A DNA stretch of 64,000 bases from Gammaproteobacteria bacterium. Its GTDB lineage: Bacteria; Pseudomonadota; Gammaproteobacteria; JACKNK01. Shown in pieces: positions 35,448 through 42,756 of the stretch (positions within the stretch are counted from its first letter, which is position 1; each line of letters starts with the position of its first letter). A program made the translations under genes and the position numbers. The notes beneath the pieces are model-generated. The model was not told where the DNA came from. It searched no databases and saw only the letters and a program-made list of their open reading frames with translations. The stretch covers positions 620,001 through 684,000 of the forward strand of contig JACKNK010000001.1 in the NCBI GenBank assembly GCA_024234955.1, read 5' to 3'.

Positions 35448-37091
35448 ATGAGCTATCCGTATCTGCTGCCTAACGCTGTGCGCAACGCTGTGCTCACTGC
35501 CTTTCTTGCCGGTCTCGCCGGTTGCAACGCGCTCCTCCCCGTAAAATCCGGTACCGAAGCGACAACAAACAACACCTTCCTCGAATCCGAGACCGTGCCA
35601 TCCGAATCGACGATCGCGCCGAAATCCGACGTCCCGGACGCCGCCTCTGCCGATCAGGTCAACGATCTCTGGTCGCGAATCCGGGCAGAGCTGAAGCTGA
35701 CGACACCGGACAGCGATGAAATCGAGTCACGCATTCAGGCGCAGATGACGTGGTTCACCGAGCATCCGGATTACCTGGGTCGTGTCTCGGAACGCGCCTC
35801 ACCCTTCCTGTACCTGATCGTGGAAGAAGTCGAAGACCGGGAAATGCCGATGGAAATGGCACTCCTTCCCGTGGTGGAAAGCGGCTTCCAGCCGTTTGCC
35901 TACTCACACGGGCGCGCAGCCGGACTGTGGCAATTCATCCCATCGACCGGCGAGCACTTCGGCCTCAAGCAGAACTGGTGGTATGACGGACGCCGCGACG
36001 TCCACGCCGCCACCCACGCGGCACTGGACTATCTGAGCCAGCTCGCCGGACAGTTCGATGGCGACTGGCTGCTCGCCCTGGCTTCTTACAATGCCGGTGG
36101 TGGAACGGTACGCCGGGCGATTGCCCGCAACCAGCGGGAGGGCCATCCGACCGATTTCTGGAGCCTGCAACTTCCGCGCGAGACCATGAATTACGTGCCG
36201 CGCCTGTTGGCGGTCAGCCGTCTGGTCGCCGACCCGGCCAAATACGGGATCGCGCTGACTTCGATCCCCAATGAACCGAAGTTGGTGCATGTGGATGTCG
36301 GCAGCCAGATCGACCTCGCCCGCGCCGCCGAACTCGCTGGCATGACGCTGGACGAACTGCACGCCCTGAACCCGGGCTTCAATCGCTGGGCCACCGACCC
36401 GGACGGCCCCCACAAGCTGCTGTTGACGCCCGACGCCGCTGCCGAGCTGCAAGCCGGCCTGGACAATCTCCCGCATGACGAACGTATCGAATGGCGCCGC
36501 CATGTCGTCCGCCAGGGCGACACCCTCAGCGACATCGCGCACCGCTTTCACACCACCGCGCAAGTCCTGAAAAGCATCAACGGCCTGCATAGCAACCAGA
36601 TCCGCATCGGCGATGCCTTACTGGTCCCCACTTCCAGTCTGCCGCTCGATGCCTACAAACTCAGTGCCGACCAGCGTCTTGCCAGCAAACAGAGTCGTGG
36701 CAATGGCAAGCGCGATGTGTATACCGTGGCCTATGGCGACAGCCTCTGGACCATCGCTCACCGCTTCGGCGTCAGCACGCGGCAACTCGCGGCCTGGAAC
36801 GGCATGGCACCGGGCGATGTACTCAAGATCGGCAGAACCCTGGTTGTCTGGACCGCCTCTACGGCGAGCATCTCGACCCCCAAGTCGATGAAGGTTTCCA
36901 CGAGCAACACCCTTACGCGCACCATCAGTTATCAGGTGCGGAAAGGCGATTCGCTGTATGAGATTGCCCGTAAGTTCCAGGTCGATGTGGACGATCTGCG
37001 CCGCTGGAATTCAAAGACTCTGGGCAAATTCCTGCAGCCGGGACAGCGCCTGACCGTGCATGTGGACCTGACCCGCCAAGGCAGCGCCTAA
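35448..37091 (+). CDS. mltD: membrane-bound lytic murein transglycosylase D
   Basis: MltD cleaves peptidoglycan glycan strands to 1,6-anhydro ends. The 547-residue protein has a lipoprotein signal (FLAGLAGCNA, the lipobox Cys near residue 26), a Ser/Thr/Asp-rich linker, and a GLT domain with the catalytic Glu in VVESGFQPFAYSHGRAAGLW and ASYNAGGGTVRRA. Three LysM repeats follow (HVVRQGDTLSDIAHRF, YTVAYGDSLWTIAHRF, YQVRKGDSLYEIARKF), anchoring it to glycan. The start at 35448 (MSYPYLLP) is where the signal peptide begins; the frame is open from 35298. Confidence 0.95.
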   Translation: MSYPYLLPNAVRNAVLTAFLAGLAGCNALLPVKSGTEATTNNTFLESETVPSESTIAPKSDVPDAASADQVNDLWSRIRAELKLTTPDSDEIESRIQAQMTWFTEHPDYLGRVSERASPFLYLIVEEVEDREMPMEMALLPVVESGFQPFAYSHGRAAGLWQFIPSTGEHFGLKQNWWYDGRRDVHAATHAALDYLSQLAGQFDGDWLLALASYNAGGGTVRRAIARNQREGHPTDFWSLQLPRETMNYVPRLLAVSRLVADPAKYGIALTSIPNEPKLVHVDVGSQIDLARAAELAGMTLDELHALNPGFNRWATDPDGPHKLLLTPDAAAELQAGLDNLPHDERIEWRRHVVRQGDTLSDIAHRFHTTAQVLKSINGLHSNQIRIGDALLVPTSSLPLDAYKLSADQRLASKQSRGNGKRDVYTVAYGDSLWTIAHRFGVSTRQLAAWNGMAPGDVLKIGRTLVVWTASTASISTPKSMKVSTSNTLTRTISYQVRKGDSLYEIARKFQVDVDDLRRWNSKTLGKFLQPGQRLTVHVDLTRQGSA

Positions 37092-37116
37092 TCGTCCATT
37101 TGGGTTAAAGCGACCG

Positions 37117-37362
37117 ATGGTGATTTTGTCTCAACCCCTGCTTGCGGCGCTGGTGGGTTTATTTCTGATCTGGCCCTTGCTTGGCCAATATGCGATCCGC
37201 CGTTTCGACCGACGACGCGAAAACCGGGGCAAACCTGCGATCATTCCGCCTGCCGATACCCCTACTGAAATCCTCGCGCGCATGTACTTGTGGCCGATCG
37301 TGCTCCATCGCTATCGGCGCGCTGCACGCCAGTTCGACAATCCTGGAGATCCAACCGAATGA
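37117..37362 (+). CDS. small membrane protein, unknown function
   Basis: An 81-residue protein with one N-terminal membrane helix (LLAALVGLFLIWPLLGQYA) and a basic, Arg-rich cytoplasmic part (RRFDRRRENRG, HRYRRAARQ). It lies 25 bases after mltD and overlaps the start of the cyclophilin gene by ATGA, so it is translated in this operon. No family was recognised. Confidence 0.65.
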   Translation: MVILSQPLLAALVGLFLIWPLLGQYAIRRFDRRRENRGKPAIIPPADTPTEILARMYLWPIVLHRYRRAARQFDNPGDPTE

Positions 37363-37916
37363 AACGACTTCTACTCCTGCTCTGTCTCGCCCTGCCGATC
37401 AGCGCTGTCGCCGCCGACCCGATGGTGCGCCTGCACACCAATCGCGGAGACATCGTGGTACAACTGGATGAAACCCATGCGCCAGCCAGCGTCGCCAACT
37501 TCCTCGAATATGTGAAATCCGGGCATTACGACGGCACGATCTTTCATCGCGTGATTGCCGGATTCATGGTTCAGGGCGGCGGTTTCGACACCGCCTACGA
37601 GCAACGCGACACGCGTGATCCGATTCAAAACGAGGCCGACAACGGGCTCAAGAACGATCGTGGCACCATCGCCATGGCACGCACTTCCGACCCGCATTCT
37701 GCGACCGCACAGTTCTTCATCAACCATTCCAACAACGACTTCCTCAATCACACCGAAAAGTCCAATCGAGGATGGGGTTATGCCGTCTTCGGAAAAGTCG
37801 TTGAAGGCATGGATGTGGTAGACGCAATCGCAATGAGCAAGACCGGTCGCGGTGGCCCGTTCCGCAAGGACGCCCCGGTCGAGCAGGTCATCATCGAGAA
37901 AGCCGAGCAGATTTGA
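37359..37916 (+). CDS. ppiA: periplasmic peptidyl-prolyl cis-trans isomerase (cyclophilin)
   Basis: A 185-residue cyclophilin that helps fold periplasmic proteins. Residues 1-19 are a signal peptide (LLLLLCLALPISAVAA). The cyclophilin core has YDGTIFHRVIAGFMVQGGGF and SATAQFFINHSNNDFLNH, with the active-site residues of the family. It is paralogous to the ppiB 150 bases downstream, which lacks the signal peptide. Confidence 0.93.
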   Translation: MKRLLLLLCLALPISAVAADPMVRLHTNRGDIVVQLDETHAPASVANFLEYVKSGHYDGTIFHRVIAGFMVQGGGFDTAYEQRDTRDPIQNEADNGLKNDRGTIAMARTSDPHSATAQFFINHSNNDFLNHTEKSNRGWGYAVFGKVVEGMDVVDAIAMSKTGRGGPFRKDAPVEQVIIEKAEQI

Positions 37917-38068
37917 CAAGCCGACGACAAAGACTCGCCAACGCCAAGGAATTTGGCTCGGCAGATTGATCGATCCTCGCGGCGTCGAGCGCCCACGGAC
38001 GTCTCGCCAGTTGGCGTCATTATGGCGACCCACAATCCATAACACCCCCGTTACTCAGGAGATTCCTC

Positions 38069-38566
38069 ATGTCCGGCACTAAAGTGCGCATGACCACCAA
38101 CCATGGCGACATCGTCATCGAATTGAACGAAGACAAGGCCCCGGCCAGCAGCGCCAACTTCCTCGCCTACGTCAACGACGGCTTTTATGACGGCACCATT
38201 TTCCATCGCGTCATCAACGGCTTCATGATTCAGGGCGGCGGCTTCGAACCCGGCATGAAGCAGAAAAGCACCAAGGCACCGATCGAAAACGAGGCCAAGA
38301 ACGGTCTCAAGAACACCCCGTACACCCTCGCCATGGCCCGCACCAACGATCCGCATTCCGCAACGGCGCAGTTCTTCATCAACGTCAAGGACAACAGCTT
38401 CCTCAATTATCCCGGCCATGACGGGTGGGGTTATGCGGTCTTCGGCGAAGTCGTTGAAGGCACGCAGGTGGTCGACAAGATCAAAGGTGTCAGCACCGGC
38501 AATCGCGCCGGACACGGCGATGTCCCGACCGAAGATGTCATCATCGAAAAGGCCGAGGTGGTTTGA
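38069..38566 (+). CDS. ppiB: cytoplasmic peptidyl-prolyl cis-trans isomerase B
   Basis: A 165-residue cyclophilin without a signal peptide: VRMTTNHGDIVIELNEDKAP, FYDGTIFHRVINGFMIQGGG and SATAQFFINVKDNSFLNY. The length and the lack of a leader fit PpiB. AGGAG precedes the ATG. The pair of adjacent paralogues (exported and cytosolic) probably arose by duplication. Confidence 0.95.
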   Translation: MSGTKVRMTTNHGDIVIELNEDKAPASSANFLAYVNDGFYDGTIFHRVINGFMIQGGGFEPGMKQKSTKAPIENEAKNGLKNTPYTLAMARTNDPHSATAQFFINVKDNSFLNYPGHDGWGYAVFGEVVEGTQVVDKIKGVSTGNRAGHGDVPTEDVIIEKAEVV

Positions 38567-38667
38567 GAAACCGCTGAATCCCATCGACACCAAGGCGCCA
38601 GGACGACAAAGGATGTCGCTTTGTTCTGTTGGCGACCTTGGCGTCTTCGTTCCCCGCGCCATCATCC

Positions 38668-39381
38668 ATGCCTGAAACCCTGTTCATCGCCGACGTCCAC
38701 CTGGACGAACGCTGGCCCGAGATCAGCGATGGGTTCCTGCAACTGCTCGCAACCCGCGCGCGTACCGCCGATGCGCTGTACATCCTCGGCGACCTGTTCG
38801 AAGTCTGGATCGGTGACGACGACCCGGATCCGTATTACGCGCAGGTTCAGGACGCGATACGACGGCTCAGCGATGCCGGGGTAACCGTTTTCGTGCAACA
38901 CGGTAACCGCGACTTTCTGCTCGGCAATGCCTTCGCGAAACGCACGGGCGCAACCCTGCTCGCGGACCGGACGGTCGTCGATCTCTACGGCACCTCCGTG
39001 CTGCTGATGCACGGCGACCAACTCTGTACCGACGACGACGAATACCAGCGTTTCCGGCTCATGGCCCGGGACCCGGTCTGGCAAGCCGAGGTCCTCGCCA
39101 AGTCGGTCGATGAACGGCGCCAGATCGCCCGATACGCCCGTTCCATGAGTACCGAAAGCCAACGCGAACGCGCGGAAGACATCGGTGACGTCAACATGGA
39201 TGCCGTCGCATCGGCAATGCGTGAGGCGGAGGTCCGCCACCTTATCCACGGCCACACACATCGTCCCGGGATTCACCATGACGCACTCGGCGAGCGCATC
39301 GTGATTCCCGACTGGCGTCCTGAAGGCAGCGGTCTGGTCCGCTGGACGCCGGACTCTCACGGCATCGAAACCTGGCCCTGA
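38668..39381 (+). CDS. lpxH: UDP-2,3-diacylglucosamine diphosphatase
   Basis: LpxH hydrolyses UDP-2,3-diacylglucosamine to lipid X in lipid A synthesis. The 237-residue metallophosphoesterase has the metal-binding motifs FIADVHLDE, ILGDLFEVWIGDD, HGNRDFLLG, LMHGDQLCTDD and HGHTHRPGIH. Order ppiB-lpxH is typical in gammaproteobacteria. The start at 38668 (MPETLFIADVHL) aligns with the family; the frame is open from 38629. Confidence 0.96.
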   Translation: MPETLFIADVHLDERWPEISDGFLQLLATRARTADALYILGDLFEVWIGDDDPDPYYAQVQDAIRRLSDAGVTVFVQHGNRDFLLGNAFAKRTGATLLADRTVVDLYGTSVLLMHGDQLCTDDDEYQRFRLMARDPVWQAEVLAKSVDERRQIARYARSMSTESQRERAEDIGDVNMDAVASAMREAEVRHLIHGHTHRPGIHHDALGERIVIPDWRPEGSGLVRWTPDSHGIETWP

Positions 39382-40613
39382 TGCAATCACTGCTCGGCAT
39401 CGTTGTGCTGACCGCCCTGGCCTGGGCGCTGAGCGAGAACCGACGTTTCGTCAAACCCGCCGTTGTCGTCGCCGGACTCGGTCTGCAGTTCGCGATTGCG
39501 CTGCTGTTACTCACCTTGCCCGGTGCGCAGAACCTGTTTCATGCCCTCAATGACAGCCTGCTCGCCCTGCAGGATGCGACCCGGTCTGGCACCCGATTCG
39601 TGTTCGGCTATCTCGGTGGCGGCGATCTGCCGTTCGATCCGAGTAACCCCGCCAACACCTTCATCCTCGCCTTCCAGGTGCTGCCGCTGATCCTGGTGAT
39701 GAGCGCGCTTTCCGCCTTGCTGTTTCATTGGCGTGTGCTGCCCGCGATCGTGCGTGGCTTTGCCTGGATACTGGAACGCAGCATGCGAATCGGTGGCCCG
39801 CTCGGGCTTGGTACCGCTGCCAATGTGTTCATGGGCATGGTCGAATCGCCGCTCCTGGTTCGCCCCTACCTGGCACACATGTCCCGCGCAGACCTGTTTG
39901 CGCTGATGACCGCCGGGATGTCGACCATCGCCGGCACCATGCTCGCACTCTATGCGAGTGTGCTCGGCGGCGTCATCGACAACGCCGTCGGACACATCCT
40001 CACCGCATCGCTCATCTCGGCACCCGCCGCGTTGATGTTCGCGCGTCTGCTGGTACCGGCGGATACACATGGCAGCGAACAATCCGCCGACATCGAGTTG
40101 CCTTTCCACTCCAGCATGGATGCGATCACCTACGGCACCACGGAAGGCCTGAAGCTCCTCGCCCAGATCATCGCGATGCTCTTGGTCCTGATCGCGCTGG
40201 TCGCACTCGCCAACCAGTTGCTGGGCGCGGTCGAGATCGGCGACGCACCACTCAGCCTGCAACGATTGTTCGGCTGGCTGCTGGCACCGCTCGCCTGGCT
40301 GATCGGTATTCCCTGGGCAGAGGCCGATATTGCCGGGCGACTTCTTGGGACCAAGACGGTCCTCAACGAGATGCTCGCCTATCTGGACATGGCCGCCTTG
40401 CCCAGGGACACGCTCTCCGAGCACAGCCGCCTTATCCTCACTTACGCACTCTGTGGATTCGCCAATTTCGGCAGCCTCGGCATCCTCATTGGCGGCATGG
40501 GTGCGATGGCGCCGGAACGACGCGCGGAGATCGTTGCGCTCGGGCCAAAATCGATTCTTTCGGGTACCCTTGCGACCTGTCTGACCGGCGCGGTCGCCGG
40601 TCTCATACTCTGA
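39381..40613 (+). CDS. NupC-type concentrative nucleoside transporter
   Basis: A 410-residue inner-membrane symporter of the CNT family, importing nucleosides with H+ or Na+. Many hydrophobic segments are visible; family blocks include GLGTAANVFMGMVESPLLVRPYL, MTAGMSTIAGTMLALYASVL and LCGFANFGSLGILIGGMGAMAPERR. The start overlaps the lpxH stop (TGATG). Substrate preference cannot be told from sequence. Confidence 0.93.
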   Translation: MQSLLGIVVLTALAWALSENRRFVKPAVVVAGLGLQFAIALLLLTLPGAQNLFHALNDSLLALQDATRSGTRFVFGYLGGGDLPFDPSNPANTFILAFQVLPLILVMSALSALLFHWRVLPAIVRGFAWILERSMRIGGPLGLGTAANVFMGMVESPLLVRPYLAHMSRADLFALMTAGMSTIAGTMLALYASVLGGVIDNAVGHILTASLISAPAALMFARLLVPADTHGSEQSADIELPFHSSMDAITYGTTEGLKLLAQIIAMLLVLIALVALANQLLGAVEIGDAPLSLQRLFGWLLAPLAWLIGIPWAEADIAGRLLGTKTVLNEMLAYLDMAALPRDTLSEHSRLILTYALCGFANFGSLGILIGGMGAMAPERRAEIVALGPKSILSGTLATCLTGAVAGLIL

Positions 40614-40624
40614 AGGAACACACC

Positions 40625-41455
40625 ATGTTTGATCGTCTGCCCCTCGCCGACTGGCTGTCCCACGTCATCCCACTGGCTCGCCATGCCGGCGCCCGGATCA
40701 TGGAAGTTTACGAACGTCCGGATTTCGACGTGCAACGCAAAGGTGACGATTCCCCGCTGACCGCCGCCGACCTGGCTGCGCACAACGCGATCGTGGAGGG
40801 TCTGAGCAAGCTCACTCCGGATATCCCCATCCTCTCGGAAGAATCCGCCAAAATCGATTTCTCGGTGCGTTCCGCATGGCGCACCTATTGGCTGGTCGAT
40901 CCACTCGATGGCACCAAGGAATTCATCAAGCGAAACGGTGAGTTCACCGTCAATATCGCCTTGATTCATGACCATGCACCGGTACTGGGCGTGGTTTACG
41001 CCCCGGTTCTGGACATCACCTACGCGGCCGCCAAAGGCAGCGGTGCCCGAATGCAACGTGGCAACGACGAATTTGCCCCGATCCACGTCACCGCCAGGGA
41101 GAGCCGCCCGCTTCGTGTGGTGGGCAGCCGCTCTCACGCCGGCGATCTGCTGGGTGGATTCCTGGAAAATCTCGCCGACGATTTCGGTGGCCATGAAATG
41201 GTCAGCATGGGCAGTTCCCTGAAGCTCTGTCTGGTTGCCGAAGGCATGGCGGACTTGTATCCCCGCCTCGGCCCAACTTCGGAATGGGACACCGCTGCCG
41301 CACACGCGGTCGTCGCCGAAGCCGGCGGTACGGTCACCGACCTGAGCCTGGCGCCGCTGCGCTACAACACCAAGGAATCGCTGCTCAACCCCTACTTCCT
41401 GGTGTTCCGTGAGGACGGCCCGAACTGGGCGCAATACCTGCCTGAGAATCACTAA
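40625..41455 (+). CDS. cysQ: 3'(2'),5'-bisphosphate nucleotidase
   Basis: CysQ removes the 3'-phosphate from PAP, recycling the by-product of sulfate assimilation. The 276-residue protein of the inositol-phosphatase fold has ILSEES, the metal site WLVDPLDGTKEFIKRNGEFTVNIAL and the second site GPTSEWDTAAAHAVVAEAGG. It is 11 bases after the transporter gene. Its TAA stop lies inside the 4-bp duplication flanking a MITE-like element. Confidence 0.94.
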   Translation: MFDRLPLADWLSHVIPLARHAGARIMEVYERPDFDVQRKGDDSPLTAADLAAHNAIVEGLSKLTPDIPILSEESAKIDFSVRSAWRTYWLVDPLDGTKEFIKRNGEFTVNIALIHDHAPVLGVVYAPVLDITYAAAKGSGARMQRGNDEFAPIHVTARESRPLRVVGSRSHAGDLLGGFLENLADDFGGHEMVSMGSSLKLCLVAEGMADLYPRLGPTSEWDTAAAHAVVAEAGGTVTDLSLAPLRYNTKESLLNPYFLVFREDGPNWAQYLPENH

Positions 41456-41616
41456 GGAACCTCTGATCGAATCATTCACGGACTTCTGAAGCCTGAAATT
41501 GCCGCTTTCTGCGTTGCGAAACTTGGCAATAGACCGGCTATTTCCTGCGTTCCGCGCCTTGAAAGAGACAATTTCAGCCATTCAGCTGAACCGTGCCTGA
41601 TTCAATCAGAGGTTCC
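41456..41616. mobile_element. MITE-like element, 161 bp
   Basis: Terminal inverted repeats GGAACCTCTGATCGAATCA (41456-41474) and TGATTCAATCAGAGGTTCC (41598-41616) match at 18 of 19 positions. Both sides are flanked by CTAA (41452-41455 and 41617-41620), a possible 4-bp target duplication. No ORF for a transposase is present, so it must be mobilised in trans. The rest of 41617-41814 has no other gene. Confidence 0.75.
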
Positions 41617-41776
41617 CTAAGCCGCGACGCGGCTGACAATCTGCGTCCGCTCCCTGCGCACCGCTTTACCCTGGACGTCACCCGCAGGCCGACAACCGAC
41701 CTGCGGAACCTGTCGGTCATCCGACGAATTTACGTTTGCTCACATTTTTCCGCATCTGGCATCCGATTTGCTCTAC

Positions 41777-41799
41777 CTGCACGTATAACGAAGTGCAGG
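41777..41799 (+). promoter_or_regulatory. stem-loop beside the Shine-Dalgarno of the DUF4332-like gene
   Basis: CCTGCAC (41777-41783) pairs with GTGCAGG (41793-41799), ending one base before AGGAGG (41801-41806), the strong ribosome-binding site of the next gene. It could modulate translation initiation. Confidence 0.4.
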
Positions 41800-41814
41800 C
41801 AGGAGGAAAGGACG

Positions 41815-42255
41815 ATGACAAGCTCGACTATCAACATCCCCGGAATCACCCACCGGACTGCGGCAAAACTCATCACTCACGGCATTCGTACCCGTTCTGA
41901 ATTGGCGGTGCTGTGCAACGACTATGACGCAAGCGCAAAACTGGCGGCCCAGACCGACCTGAGCCAATCGGAAATTGCCCGGCTTGCGCATCGCGCACAG
42001 TTGTTGGGTATTCCCGGCATTGACGAACCCCATCTATGCCTTCTGATCGAGTCGGGAATCACCTCGGTCGCCGAATTGGCCGCCGCACAATGTAACGAGT
42101 TGCTTTCCCGTGTACAGCGGGTTGGCCGGGCGAGTGACGCGACGAACCCACCCTCCCTCATGACCGTATTGGGATGGATTGCCGGTGCCCGTTTGACCGC
42201 CACCGCCGCAGCCGCAGCCGCAGCCGCAGCCGCAGCCGCAGCCGCAGCCGCGTGA
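41815..42255 (+). CDS. DUF4332-like helix-hairpin-helix protein with polyalanine tail
   Basis: A 146-residue protein. The first 90 residues contain two helix-hairpin-helix-like modules (INIPGITHRTAAKLITHGIR and LLGIPGIDEPHLCLLIESGI) of the kind seen in DUF4332 and related proteins. The C-terminus ends in TATAAAA and about 16 alanines in a row encoded by GCCGCA repeats. ATG at 41815 follows AGGAGG by 8 bases. The fold suggests nucleic acid or protein binding; exact role unknown. It resembles in general plan the HhH-plus-low-complexity-tail gene at 14480. Confidence 0.72.
   Translation: MTSSTINIPGITHRTAAKLITHGIRTRSELAVLCNDYDASAKLAAQTDLSQSEIARLAHRAQLLGIPGIDEPHLCLLIESGITSVAELAAAQCNELLSRVQRVGRASDATNPPSLMTVLGWIAGARLTATAAAAAAAAAAAAAAAA
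42205..42252. repeat. hexanucleotide microsatellite (GCCGCA)n in coding sequence
   Basis: Seven exact GCCGCA units (42205-42246) and one variant GCCGCG unit, directly before the TGA stop. Because the unit is 6 bp, copy-number change would alter tail length without a frameshift. Confidence 0.9.
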
Positions 42256-42286
42256 GCAATAGGGAGGATAATGTGTCCGACGGAAT

Positions 42287-42715
42287 CTACGGTGCGAAAT
42301 GCATCGTCATCCCGAGCAACACCGCATAGCGCAGTGCTTTACCCACGGCGATATACAACAGCGAACCCAACCATCCCAAACGCAACCAGCCTGCCGCGAG
42401 GCAGAGCGCATCGCCGCCAATAGGCAACCAGGACACCAACAATAGCGGTCGCCCATACCGCCTGACCCGATCCAAAGCTACCCGGTGACGCTGGCTAACC
42501 AATTCGCGGGCGGGCCAACGTCGGGCCAACCACAACCCCACGACATACGTCGTCATGGCACCCAGTGTGTTCCCGACGGTGGCGACCGAAACCAACGTCC
42601 AGCCCGAATTCGCCCCATCCACAGCCAAGGCGACCAACAAGATTTCAGATCCGCCCGGGAAAAGGGTCGAAGCCACGAACGCACTGGCGAACAACCCCCA
42701 GAGTTCAGCGCTCAT
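42287..42715 (-). CDS. YqaA family DedA-like membrane protein
   Basis: A 142-residue inner membrane protein of the YqaA/VTT branch. FVASTLFPGGSEILLVALAV and VGNTLGAMTTYVVGLWLAR match the family, as do the SWLPIGGDALCLAAGWLR and ALRYAVLLGMTM segments; four to five hydrophobic helices are seen. VTT-domain proteins are linked to lipid scrambling or envelope integrity. It is convergent with the polyalanine gene and follows the ATPase gene by 41 bases. Confidence 0.88.
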   Translation of the reverse strand: MSAELWGLFASAFVASTLFPGGSEILLVALAVDGANSGWTLVSVATVGNTLGAMTTYVVGLWLARRWPARELVSQRHRVALDRVRRYGRPLLLVSWLPIGGDALCLAAGWLRLGWLGSLLYIAVGKALRYAVLLGMTMHFAP

Positions 42716-42756
42716 TACCCGGTCGTCATTTCCTGAGCGTCACCGGTTGCATCGCC

